The position numbers were made by a program, and so were the translations under genes. Positions 44,977 through 52,828 of a stretch of 64,000 bases of DNA are shown one piece after another (position 1 is the first letter of the stretch; each line of letters starts with the position of its first letter). The notes beneath the pieces are model-generated. The model worked only from the letters and a program-made list of their open reading frames with translations, had not been told where the DNA came from and ran no database searches. Source of the DNA: Perlabentimonas sp041656735 (GTDB lineage Bacteria; Bacteroidota; Bacteroidia; Bacteroidales; Tenuifilaceae); contig JBBACY010000011.1 in NCBI GenBank assembly GCA_041656735.1, forward strand, positions 1 through 64,000, read 5' to 3'.

Positions 44977-46803
44977 ATGCAACGCGCCATTGAACTTCTG
45001 TGCCCAGCAAAAGATATTGAAACGGGTATTGCTGCCATTAATCACGGTGCTGATGCCGTTTACATTGGGTACGAACAATTTGGTGCTCGTGGCGCAGCAG
45101 GCAACTCGCTTGCCGATATTGAAAGGCTAACACATTACGCCCATCTATTCTTTGTAAAAATATTTGTTACCATAAACACTATTCTTTACGAGCAAGAGCT
45201 AGAAAGAGTTCAGGGGTTAATCCACAAGCTCTACCACGTAGGCGTGGATGCTATAATTATACAGGATATGGGGATTTTAGAGATGAATCTGCCTCCCATA
45301 CCCTTACATGCTAGCACGCAAACGCACAACGTTACCGCCGAAAAAGTGAAATTCTTGCAAAGTGTGGGAATACAGCGAGTAATTTTAGCACGTGAACTCT
45401 CTCTGCAAGAAATAAACGCGATAAGGAATACTTCCAACGTAGAAATAGAAGCATTTATTCACGGTGCTCTATGTGTTTGCTATAGTGGACAATGCTACCT
45501 TAGTCATTTTTTAACTGGGAGAAGTGCCAATAGGGGCGAATGCGCTCAACCTTGTCGCTCAAAATACGACCTTATTGATGAGAACGGAAAAATTCTAGCC
45601 AAAAACAAGCATTTATTATCACTTAAAGATTTCAATCAATCTCAAAACATTGAGCAACTTATAAAGGCAGGGGTTACTTCACTTAAAATTGAAGGTCGGC
45701 TTAAAGATACCTCGTACGTTAAAAATATTACCGCACATTACAGACAGGTTATCGATAAAATAATTAGTAACAAAAGTGGTATTGCTAAATCTTCATCGGG
45801 TAGTTGCAGTTACAACTTTAAACCCAATCCCGATAAAACCTTTAATCGAGGCTATACGTCATATTTCGCAGAAAAACGCAGTAAGAATATGGCCTCATTC
45901 AATACACCTAAATCAACTGGACAACCGCTTGGGAAGGTAACAGAGTGTAATGATTCTTTTTTCGTTATTAACACTACCGAAGAAATAAGCAACAATGATG
46001 GGTTATGCTTTTTCGATCACAGAAATAATCTTGTAGGGGTAAAGGTTAACAAAGTTGTTGAAGAGAAAATCTACCCGAATCAACCCATTAACGCTAAGCC
46101 AGGAACGACCATATTTAGAAATTACGACCATAAGTTTGCACAACAGCTAGCATCGAACAAATCGGGAATCAGAACAATTAGCTGCAAACTTGAAATAAAA
46201 TTACTCGACTCTGCCATTAAATTCTCACTTACCGATGAGGACAATATTACTACCCTTGCCTCATTTGGTTTTGAAGCCGAATTGGCGCAGAAACCAAGTG
46301 AAATGCTCTTAGCGCTCAGGAATCAGGTTGAAAAAACAGGGGATACCATCTATGAAATTACGGATACAAGCATACAAACCGATACCCACATACCCTTTTT
46401 TAAACTAAAGCAGATTAATATATGGCGTCGAGAATTGCTAGAAAAACACAGTCAAAACAGGCTTAATTGCCATGTGAGAGAAACTAGAGTACCTGCAACT
46501 AACCCTAATAATTACCCTGAAAAAAACCTTACTCACACCGCCAACATATCGAACACACTAGCCGAAAAATTTTACAAAAAACATGGAGTAACTGAAATAA
46601 CGCAGAGCTTTGAACTTAGCAATAACACCCAAAACAAAACATTAATGACAACCCGATACTGCATACTTTTTGAGATGGGGTTGTGTGACGGAAACGGGAA
46701 AACCATAAAAGAAGAACTTTTCCTAAAGGACAGTTCCTATAAATATGCACTAACATTCAACTGTAAAAAATGCGAGATGAGTATTAAGCATAGTGCTAAA
46801 TAA
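44977..46803 (+). CDS. U32 family protein, RlhA-like
   Basis: A 608-residue protein of the U32 'peptidase' family. The TIM-barrel part opens with IELLCPAKDIETGIAAINHGADAVYIG. The cysteine cluster region (about 160-195: GALCVCYSGQCYLS, GECAQPCRSKYDL) is the family's iron-sulfur site, and LKIEGRLKD follows. A C-terminal region (about 390-480) resembles the DUF3656 domain of E. coli RlhA, which hydroxylates C2501 of 23S rRNA. That role is likely here; the TrhP (tRNA) branch lacks this domain. True peptidase activity is doubtful. The last 40 residues add two cysteines (CKKC). Confidence 0.85.
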   Translation: MQRAIELLCPAKDIETGIAAINHGADAVYIGYEQFGARGAAGNSLADIERLTHYAHLFFVKIFVTINTILYEQELERVQGLIHKLYHVGVDAIIIQDMGILEMNLPPIPLHASTQTHNVTAEKVKFLQSVGIQRVILARELSLQEINAIRNTSNVEIEAFIHGALCVCYSGQCYLSHFLTGRSANRGECAQPCRSKYDLIDENGKILAKNKHLLSLKDFNQSQNIEQLIKAGVTSLKIEGRLKDTSYVKNITAHYRQVIDKIISNKSGIAKSSSGSCSYNFKPNPDKTFNRGYTSYFAEKRSKNMASFNTPKSTGQPLGKVTECNDSFFVINTTEEISNNDGLCFFDHRNNLVGVKVNKVVEEKIYPNQPINAKPGTTIFRNYDHKFAQQLASNKSGIRTISCKLEIKLLDSAIKFSLTDEDNITTLASFGFEAELAQKPSEMLLALRNQVEKTGDTIYEITDTSIQTDTHIPFFKLKQINIWRRELLEKHSQNRLNCHVRETRVPATNPNNYPEKNLTHTANISNTLAEKFYKKHGVTEITQSFELSNNTQNKTLMTTRYCILFEMGLCDGNGKTIKEELFLKDSSYKYALTFNCKKCEMSIKHSAK

Positions 46804-46862
46804 TTGCCATATTTAACTTTTATACTATGAATTATGTTAGTGTTTATAACAACTAATAATTA

Positions 46863-46870
46863 TATATTTG
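46863..46870 (+). promoter_or_regulatory. -7 promoter box of the siaC-like gene
   Basis: The plus strand reads TATATTTG, a full TAnnTTTG match, 33 bases before the ATG at 46904. Confidence 0.55.
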
Positions 46871-46903
46871 TATCTTTATAATTAAATTTTAACACAGCTG
46901 ACT

Positions 46904-47284
46904 ATGGATGTTTTATCAATTAAAGGAACAAGCCAGTATCCAGAAATTAATCTAAATGCAAAAACAGGAAAACTTGAATTCTCTGGAAACTCTTTACCTG
47001 AGGATGCAAGAGGCTTTTATGATCCCATAAGCAACTGGATTATTAACTATATAGAAGCACCCTGCAAGGAAACAATAGTTACTTTCAGAATGATTTACTA
47101 CAATACTCCCAGTTCCAAAATTATTTTCCAAATTTTAAAGAGACTAGAACTAATTCACGGAAAAGGGAGTAATGTTAAGGTTTTTTGGTACTATCCCGAT
47201 GATGATATTGATATGAAGTATGCCGGAAGCGACTACTCCGAAAGCATCAAAATTCCATTCGAATTTATTTCTTATCACGACTAG
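46904..47284 (+). CDS. siaC: SiaC family (DUF1987) regulatory phosphoprotein
   Basis: A 126-residue cytoplasmic protein of the DUF1987/SiaC family. Visible family features are GTSQYPEINLNAKTGKLEFSG (8-28), PEDARGFYDPISNWI and IYYNTPSSKIIFQILKRLE (about 64-82), where the Thr/Ser run is the probable phosphorylation site. In Pseudomonas aeruginosa SiaC binds a diguanylate cyclase and is switched by the kinase SiaB and phosphatase SiaA. Here no kinase, phosphatase or GGDEF gene is adjacent, so partners must lie elsewhere or the role differs. Own promoter and terminator. Confidence 0.88.
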   Translation: MDVLSIKGTSQYPEINLNAKTGKLEFSGNSLPEDARGFYDPISNWIINYIEAPCKETIVTFRMIYYNTPSSKIIFQILKRLELIHGKGSNVKVFWYYPDDDIDMKYAGSDYSESIKIPFEFISYHD

Positions 47285-47309
47285 GCACTTTAAACCCTAA
47301 TGATATTAC

Positions 47310-47349
47310 AAAGAGAAGCCCAGCCAAAATTTTGGCTGGGCTTCTCTTT
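47310..47349. terminator. 40-base perfect palindrome, bidirectional terminator
   Basis: Arms 47310-47329 and 47330-47349 are exactly complementary around AAAATTTT. It lies 25 bases after the siaC stop and two bases from the 3' end of the convergent tRNA gene. The T-tracts are interrupted (TTCTCTTT), so it might also act as a processing hairpin for the tRNA. Confidence 0.75.
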
Positions 47350-47351
47350 AG

Positions 47352-47425
47352 TGACCCCGACAGGATTCAAACCTGTGACCTTCAGAACCGGAATCTGACA
47401 TTCTATTCAGCTGAACTACGGGGCC
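47352..47425 (-). tRNA. tRNA-Arg (CCG)
   Basis: A 74-base tRNA gene on the minus strand. The acceptor stem is GGCCCCG with CGGGGTC, discriminator A at 47352. The D arm contains AGCTGAATAGA. The anticodon arm is TCAGA-TTCCGGT-TCTGA, giving anticodon CCG (codon CGG, arginine). The T arm is ACAGG-TTTGAAT-CCTGT. CCA is not encoded. A promoter box lies 11 bases upstream and a palindromic hairpin directly downstream. Confidence 0.95.
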
Positions 47426-47435
47426 AATTGCCTTG

Positions 47436-47443
47436 CAAAAATA
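47436..47443 (-). promoter_or_regulatory. -7 promoter box of tRNA-Arg
   Basis: The minus strand reads TATTTTTG, matching TAnnTTTG, ten bases before the first base of the tRNA. Confidence 0.55.
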
Positions 47444-47608
47444 GCTAAAAAAAACAGACTTGACAACGAAAAATGGTGAGGTAAACACTTTACTAGCACA
47501 ATGCGTATTTAGCTATTTCTCTGAAAATATTTTGGAATTAAAAATAGGGAGATAGACTTAAGTTTTAGCAATCATCATAATTTAGAATTAAGAACAACAG
47601 CAAGGCTG

Positions 47609-48415
47609 CTACATATACCCTTCCCAAACCCCGACTGTAGCCAAACTTCCAGCGGTATAATCCGCTGGCACAGCGAAGTCGGAGTCTGTTAAAAATACAC
47701 GAATTGCGCTAATTACTTCCGAAACCTGGATGCTACCATCGCCCCTTCGAATTTCCACTTTAACCGGATACCCCTTATCGAGCAAACTAAAATACTCCTG
47801 CGAGCTTTCAAAGCTATCAGCATAAGCCCCTTGTGCTAGCTGGTTAAGAAAATGGTTCAGGCTAATAAAATCAAATTCATTTGAAATGGGCAAATCATTG
47901 GTTACCCATATATTTTCGAGTAAAAATCCTTCTTCTGATACCTCATACTTTGTTGCAGAAAAACCTCCAATAACCTGCCGCCCATTCAACTCTTTTACTG
48001 AAAAAACCTTTGAGGGAACAACGCTTTTATCGGTAAAGGAGGCATCAATCATTTCCATATACAGTGCTCGCACCTCTTCTTGCTTGTCGGCATCAACATC
48101 TATCAAATTCTGTTCAATGGAAGCAACCAGCTCTGCCCTTACCTCACTAACAAACCTCTGAGGATTACCTCTCCAGTAAGTTTTATTGCTATGATTCATG
48201 TAAAGTATCTGGTTTTGATCTAGCAGAAAAATAGTGCTTAAATTACCAGCCTCCATCTTCATATTATTTCCATACAAGTAAATATGTTCTACCCTTTGCT
48301 GCTGGTTATCATCAGGTAAATTATAATACCGTGTAGTTATATGCCACCCATTAGCCAAAGTGCTAATTGACATTACTACCAAGGCAAAAAGAGAAATAAA
48401 ATTCTTGTTCATCAT
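47609..48415 (-). CDS. Secreted protein, possibly DUF4412-like, function unknown
   Basis: A 268-residue protein with a signal peptide (1-22, STLANG). The middle alternates short strands: VEHIYLYGNNMKMEAGNLSTIFLLDQNQILYMNHSNKTYW, then KYEVSEEGFLLENIWVTNDLP. This strand pattern, in which a readout of a dye- or metal-like state ('status' protein) is absent, resembles DUF4412-type lipoprotein-localisation folds, but I am not sure. No lipobox. Monocistronic. The gap to groEL (48416-48692) holds only the groEL terminator and a near-match promoter box (TAACTTTA). Confidence 0.75.
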   Translation of the reverse strand: MMNKNFISLFALVVMSISTLANGWHITTRYYNLPDDNQQQRVEHIYLYGNNMKMEAGNLSTIFLLDQNQILYMNHSNKTYWRGNPQRFVSEVRAELVASIEQNLIDVDADKQEEVRALYMEMIDASFTDKSVVPSKVFSVKELNGRQVIGGFSATKYEVSEEGFLLENIWVTNDLPISNEFDFISLNHFLNQLAQGAYADSFESSQEYFSLLDKGYPVKVEIRRGDGSIQVSEVISAIRVFLTDSDFAVPADYTAGSLATVGVWEGYM

Positions 48416-48631
48416 ATCTGTTTTTATAGACTAAAACATTCCAGAAAATTGCTCTAAAACTCACTAGCCGTAAAGTTAAATAATTAACAACACCTCCTAC
48501 ATAAAATAATAAAATTTAACTTACGAGAATATTATAGATAATTGATTTACAAGATTATTCGTAAAAGTTATAACATCTTAAAACAATCAAATCTCCCCAG
48601 TTCCGAAAAAATTTTGTGCCAACACTAAAAT

Positions 48632-48662
48632 AAAAAGGGGAACAACCTAACGTTGCTCCCCC
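48632..48662 (-). terminator. Terminator after groEL
   Basis: A ten-base-pair stem with one wobble pair (48637-48646 with 48652-48661), followed on the minus strand by TTTTTATTTT. Confidence 0.8.
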
Positions 48663-48692
48663 TTGGATAATATATTTGGTGATTGAAGATTC

Positions 48693-50330
48693 TTACATCA
48701 TTCCACCCATTCCGCCCATTCCTGGATTTCCCATTGGCATTGGGTTTTCTTCCTTCTCATCAGCCATTACGCATTCAGTTGTAAGGAACATTCCAGCAAT
48801 TGACGCTGCATTTTCTAGAGCAACGCGAGTTACCTTGGTTGGGTCAATAACACCGCTATCAAGCAAGTTCTCGTACTTGTCGGTATATGCATTATAACCA
48901 AAGTCGTCTTTGCCTTCTCTAACCTTCTGAACAACAACTGACCCGTCCTGTCCAGCGTTAGAAACAATTTGACGCAAAGGGGATTCAATGGCTTGGCGAA
49001 TAATCTTAATACCCGTATTCTGATCCTCATTCTCAACCTTTAACTTTTCGAGAAGCTCAATGGTACGAATATAAGCTACACCACCACCCGGAACGATACC
49101 CTCTTCAACTGCTGCACGAGTAGCGCTTAAAGCGTCATCAACCCTATCCTTCTTCTCTTTCATCTCGGTTTCGGTTGCTGCACCTACGTATAAAACGGCT
49201 ACGCCACCCGCAAGTTTAGCTAAACGCTCTTGCAACTTTTCACGATCATAATCGGAAGTAGTGTTCTCAATTTGAACCTTAATTTGAGCTACACGCTGCT
49301 TAATGGTATCTTTCTCACCAGCACCATTTACAACGGTTGTATTCTCCTTGTCTAGAGTAATTTTCTCGGCAGAACCCAACATCTCAACAGTGGCTGCATC
49401 TAAACGAAGGCCTTTCTCTTCAGAAATAACAACGCCACCGGTAAGGATGGCAATATCCTCAAGCATTTCTTTACGACGATCGCCAAAGCCTGGCGCTTTA
49501 ACTGCTGCAATTTTAAGTGATCCACGAAGTTTATTTACAACAAGAGTCGCAAGCGCTTCGCCATCTATATCTTCTGCAATAATAAGGAGTGAACGACCAT
49601 TTTGAGCTACTGGTTCCAGAACTGGAAGTAGATCCTTCATTGTCGAAATCTTCTTATCGGTAATCAGAACGTATGGATTTTCAAGTACTGTCTCCATTTT
49701 GTCTGGATTGGTAATAAAGTATGGCGAGATATAACCCCTATCGAATTGCATACCCTCAACTATCTCAACAGTAGTTTCAATCCCTTTTGCCTCTTCAACA
49801 GTAATTACGCCCTCTTTTTTTACTTTCTTCATGGCCTCAGCAATAAGTTTACCAATTTCATGGTCGTTATTAGCTGAAATTGAAGCTACTTGCTCAATTT
49901 TTGTGTAATCGTCGCCAATCTCAATACTTTGCTTCCTAAGCCCTTCAACCACCTTAGCAACAGCAATATCAATACCTCGCTTAAGGTCCATTGGGTTTGC
50001 TCCAGCGGTTACGTTTTTAATACCCACTCCTATAATTGCCTGTGCCAAAACAGTTGCTGTAGTTGTACCATCACCAGCATCATCGCCAGTTTTTGCTGCA
50101 ACTTCTTTCACCATTTGAGCGCCTATGTTTTCCATTGGATCGGTAAGATCAATTTCTTTGGCTACGGTAACTCCGTCTTTTGTAATCTGAGGAGACCCAA
50201 ATTTTTTCTCTATAACCACGTTACGTCCTTTGGGGCCAAGCGTTACTCTAACCGCATTAGCTAACTTATCAACACCTTTTTTTAGCTGGTCGCGGGCTTC
50301 AACATCGAAACTAATAATTTTTCCTGCCAT
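48693..50330 (-). CDS. groL: Chaperonin GroEL (60 kDa)
   Basis: A 545-residue ATP-driven folding chamber subunit. It opens with AGKIISFDVEARDQLKKGVDKLANAVRVTLGPKGRNV, contains the ATP site GDGTTTATVLA (about 86-96) and AAVEEGIVPGGG, and ends in the GGM-rich tail. Normal length. Second gene of groES-groEL, 61 bases after groES. Confidence 0.98.
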   Translation of the reverse strand: MAGKIISFDVEARDQLKKGVDKLANAVRVTLGPKGRNVVIEKKFGSPQITKDGVTVAKEIDLTDPMENIGAQMVKEVAAKTGDDAGDGTTTATVLAQAIIGVGIKNVTAGANPMDLKRGIDIAVAKVVEGLRKQSIEIGDDYTKIEQVASISANNDHEIGKLIAEAMKKVKKEGVITVEEAKGIETTVEIVEGMQFDRGYISPYFITNPDKMETVLENPYVLITDKKISTMKDLLPVLEPVAQNGRSLLIIAEDIDGEALATLVVNKLRGSLKIAAVKAPGFGDRRKEMLEDIAILTGGVVISEEKGLRLDAATVEMLGSAEKITLDKENTTVVNGAGEKDTIKQRVAQIKVQIENTTSDYDREKLQERLAKLAGGVAVLYVGAATETEMKEKKDRVDDALSATRAAVEEGIVPGGGVAYIRTIELLEKLKVENEDQNTGIKIIRQAIESPLRQIVSNAGQDGSVVVQKVREGKDDFGYNAYTDKYENLLDSGVIDPTKVTRVALENAASIAGMFLTTECVMADEKEENPMPMGNPGMGGMGGMM

Positions 50331-50391
50331 AATATTTTTTTCTTTAATTTTGTAAATAGATTAAACAATCAGTTGTTCTAGTAAGCAAAAA

Positions 50392-50670
50392 CTAAACAAT
50401 AGCTAGGATATCCGACTGCTTCATCATAAGATATTCTTTTCCATCAAGGCTAATTTCTGTACCTGAATATTTTCCGTAAAGTACTAGGTCTCCCTTTTTA
50501 ACCTCCATAGTAACATCCTTTGTACCGGCGCCAAGTGCAACCACAGTACCTTTTTGTGGTTTTTCTTTTGCAGTATCGGGTATAAAAATACCGCTTGCCG
50601 TCTTTTCTTCTGCTTCCAAAGGCTCAACAAGAACCCTATCTGCTAATGGTTTAATTTTTAGTTCTGACAT
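50392..50670 (-). CDS. groS: Co-chaperonin GroES (10 kDa)
   Basis: A 92-residue lid of the GroEL chamber. Motifs: IKPLADRVLVEPLEAEEKTASGI, PDTAKEKPQKGTVVALG, and GTEISLDGKEYLMMKQSDILAIV. First gene of the groESL operon. No CIRCE element is found upstream, so HrcA control of the usual kind is not indicated. Confidence 0.98.
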   Translation of the reverse strand: MSELKIKPLADRVLVEPLEAEEKTASGIFIPDTAKEKPQKGTVVALGAGTKDVTMEVKKGDLVLYGKYSGTEISLDGKEYLMMKQSDILAIV

Positions 50671-50737
50671 TTCAAAAATGTTTTATTGTTAATTAATATA
50701 TTTCGATTTACAGCTTTTAGTATATCGAAATTTGTGC

Positions 50738-50745
50738 CAAACGTA
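50738..50745 (-). promoter_or_regulatory. -7 promoter box of groESL
   Basis: The minus strand reads TACGTTTG, a full TAnnTTTG match, 67 bases before the groES ATG. The rest of the gap to 50982 holds no gene that I can support; a small hairpin lies near 50930-50945. Confidence 0.55.
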
Positions 50746-50982
50746 TAAACCTGACTTTTTGTCCTGTTTTTAAATGTCTTTAAAGTTTTATCCCTTTTTC
50801 AACAAACCTGGTGAAAGAGAATACTCCGTACAATTATGTTTTAACCATATTATAATGTGTTAAAAATAAAGCAGGCTAATACGTAAACGAACATAACTCC
50901 TACGTTACTAACTATAAACAATTACATTATCATCTTTATGTAATGCAAGGCGGGAACACTTTCCCACTTGGTTTAAATAAAG

Positions 50983-51017
50983 AGCGGGTGTCAGTATATG
51001 ACATACTGACACCCGCT
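50983..51017 (-). terminator. Terminator after secG
   Basis: Perfect 15-base-pair stem (50983-50997 with 51003-51017), five-base loop, then CTTTATTTAAA on the minus strand. Confidence 0.85.
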
Positions 51018-51040
51018 TAAGTGAAAAAGTTTATGTTCTT

Positions 51041-51394
51041 TTACTCTTTATCTGGCTCACTCGCATTACTCCCCTCGTCGGATGTTGGAGGAGGGAAAGT
51101 TGGTAAAGCTGATTGGCTAGGCATTCTATCTAACTTTTCTTCAATTGCCGAGCGGCTAACCTCGCCTTTATCGCGGGGTATTGCAAAAGCGGCCAATACA
51201 CTTAGGACTAGAAGACTAACAGCCAACGTCCAAGTAGCTTTCTCTAAAAAGTCGGCCGTTTTACGAACGCCCATAACCTGATTTGAGGAAGCAAAATTTG
51301 ATGCCAACCCACCCCCTTTTGAATTCTGAACCAATACGATTAGAATTAGTAGGATGCTGGCAATAATTATTAATACTGATATGAGCAGATACAT
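51041..51394 (-). CDS. secG: Preprotein translocase subunit SecG
   Basis: A 117-residue inner-membrane protein with two membrane segments (about 3-24 and 52-71) and the conserved loop VLVQNSKGGGLASNFASSNQVMGVRKTADFLEK. It assists SecYE in protein export. The acidic tail after residue 75 is longer than in E. coli and typical of Bacteroidota. Last in the operon with the sigma-54 activator, lptE and a TPR protein. Confidence 0.95.
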   Translation of the reverse strand: MYLLISVLIIIASILLILIVLVQNSKGGGLASNFASSNQVMGVRKTADFLEKATWTLAVSLLVLSVLAAFAIPRDKGEVSRSAIEEKLDRMPSQSALPTFPPPTSDEGSNASEPDKE

Positions 51395-51423
51395 TACGAA
51401 TGGTTTTAACGTTTATTACTGAG

Positions 51424-52278
51424 TTATTTCTTAATCTCTATAATTTGAGCGGCAAAGTAAGCTTTTTTTTCTGGATATTTCAAACTTAATCTCTCGTAAA
51501 TTCTAATAGCCTTGTCATTATGCCCTTGAGCCAAATAAATTTTAGCTAAAGATTCGCTTGCAACATCTTCCGACTCTTTAAGCGAATCGAGTGATATGTC
51601 TGCCTGGTAAACAGTTTCTGCAGAGGCTGGCTGGTTAGGAACAATTCGTGGCCTTGTCTCAATAAACGCATCAACCAACGAGAAAGGGTCATCAGAATCG
51701 GCCTTGTCAGCATCAGTAAAAATACTGCTATCTCCCTTCTGAATAAGTTCCAATATGGATGGATTTGCCTTGGGTTCACTCTTTTCATCAGTCGTACTGG
51801 CCTCTGGCTTTCTAGTTTCTTTGGATAATGAACCATATCCATCCTCAACAAGAACCCCATTAGGAATTTCTAGTGTATAAAGTTGAGGATCCATATACAC
51901 CTCTTCATCAGTTTTATGTTGAGTTTCAGCGGGCGAATCGGAGAGTTCTAGGAGTTGGTCATCAGCATTCGGCCTATGTACAGTAGCAGCAGCAATCTTG
52001 CTATCGGCGTCAGGTGAATCAGGCACGTTCGAATCGTACTCATTTGTTACCGAATGGAGGGCAAAGAATAACACATTCCTATCTGAAGCCAGTGCTGAAA
52101 TTTTTGTAACCTCAGAATTTAGATCGCGCGAATTAGTATTCTTCTGCCCAATAACGTTAAGTATCCTTGATGCAAAAAAATAGGGAAACTCATTAGTCAA
52201 CTTACCAAGCTGCGTTAATTCGTCGATACCAATGCGCTGGGGTTGCTCTATGTAACTGTAAAACTGCTCCTTATCCAT
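51424..52278 (-). CDS. Cytoplasmic protein with C-terminal TPR motif, function unknown
   Basis: A 284-residue protein with no signal peptide. It has an N-terminal helical part (MDKEQFYSYIEQPQRIGIDELTQLGKL), a long acidic low-complexity middle (about 85-230), and one or two TPR helices at the end (ESLAKIYLAQGHNDKAIRIYERLSLKYPEKKAYFAAQI). The ATG at 52278 starts two bases after the lptE stop; an earlier in-frame codon is TTG. Its place between lptE and secG is, as I recall, conserved in Bacteroidia. Function unknown. Confidence 0.82.
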   Translation of the reverse strand: MDKEQFYSYIEQPQRIGIDELTQLGKLTNEFPYFFASRILNVIGQKNTNSRDLNSEVTKISALASDRNVLFFALHSVTNEYDSNVPDSPDADSKIAAATVHRPNADDQLLELSDSPAETQHKTDEEVYMDPQLYTLEIPNGVLVEDGYGSLSKETRKPEASTTDEKSEPKANPSILELIQKGDSSIFTDADKADSDDPFSLVDAFIETRPRIVPNQPASAETVYQADISLDSLKESEDVASESLAKIYLAQGHNDKAIRIYERLSLKYPEKKAYFAAQIIEIKK

Positions 52279-52280
52279 AG

Positions 52281-52817
52281 CTACCAATTTGCGACTGCAT
52301 TATTAAATATATCCTCAATCAGCTTATCTACAATAATTTTAACTAGGTTTTGCTCAACCTGTGTTAACTGCTGACGGCTATCAAAATCCTCAAAATGCGA
52401 GAACGTTTTATCGTAATTCTGGGTTGGATCAATAGCATTCTCGAACTTAACCCGTACCGAGATGGTTAACCTATTCATGGCAGCTATCTCGTTACCCTGA
52501 ACTGCAACTGGTTGCACACGATAATCGCGAATTTCGCCAGTAAAACTCAAATCGCCATATGCTGCCACCGAATTTAATCGGGTTTGGGTTGTAAACCTAT
52601 TGCGAAGCGATTCTGCGAGAGTATTACTAAGCATTGGATTTACCAACGGTGCTAAGTTCTGAAAATGGCCAACGCTTACTGTTTTTACTTCGGGTGCAAT
52701 AGATGCCCCCGAAAAAGTGTAGCCTACGGAACACGACATTATGGCAATGCTAACAATTGCCGCTAAAGCTATGTTCACCAACTTCTTACAAATCACCCGC
52801 TTAAATGTTCTCCACAT
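52281..52817 (-). CDS. lptE: LPS-assembly lipoprotein LptE
   Basis: A 178-residue outer-membrane lipoprotein that forms a plug in LptD. The lipobox ends in Cys29 (IAIMSC) and the mature part begins SVGYTFSGASIAPEVKTVSVGHFQN, the usual Bacteroidota LptE opening. It follows the sigma-54 activator gene by 11 bases. lptD is not in the window. Confidence 0.9.
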   Translation of the reverse strand: MWRTFKRVICKKLVNIALAAIVSIAIMSCSVGYTFSGASIAPEVKTVSVGHFQNLAPLVNPMLSNTLAESLRNRFTTQTRLNSVAAYGDLSFTGEIRDYRVQPVAVQGNEIAAMNRLTISVRVKFENAIDPTQNYDKTFSHFEDFDSRQQLTQVEQNLVKIIVDKLIEDIFNNAVANW

Positions 52818-52828
52818 AAATAAAAACG

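Noticed and set aside
47609..47640. CAGCAAGGCTGCT hairpin as terminator of the gene at 47609
   Set aside because: The arms do not pair well and no T-run follows on the minus strand.
48602..48625. TTGGCACAAA string as a sigma-54 promoter near the groEL end (similar string at 50730)
   Set aside because: The -12 TTGC element is missing at the required spacing in both places.
50671..50980. CIRCE heat-shock operator upstream of groES
   Set aside because: No TTAGCACTC-N9-GAGTGCTAA pattern or close variant is present in the gap.
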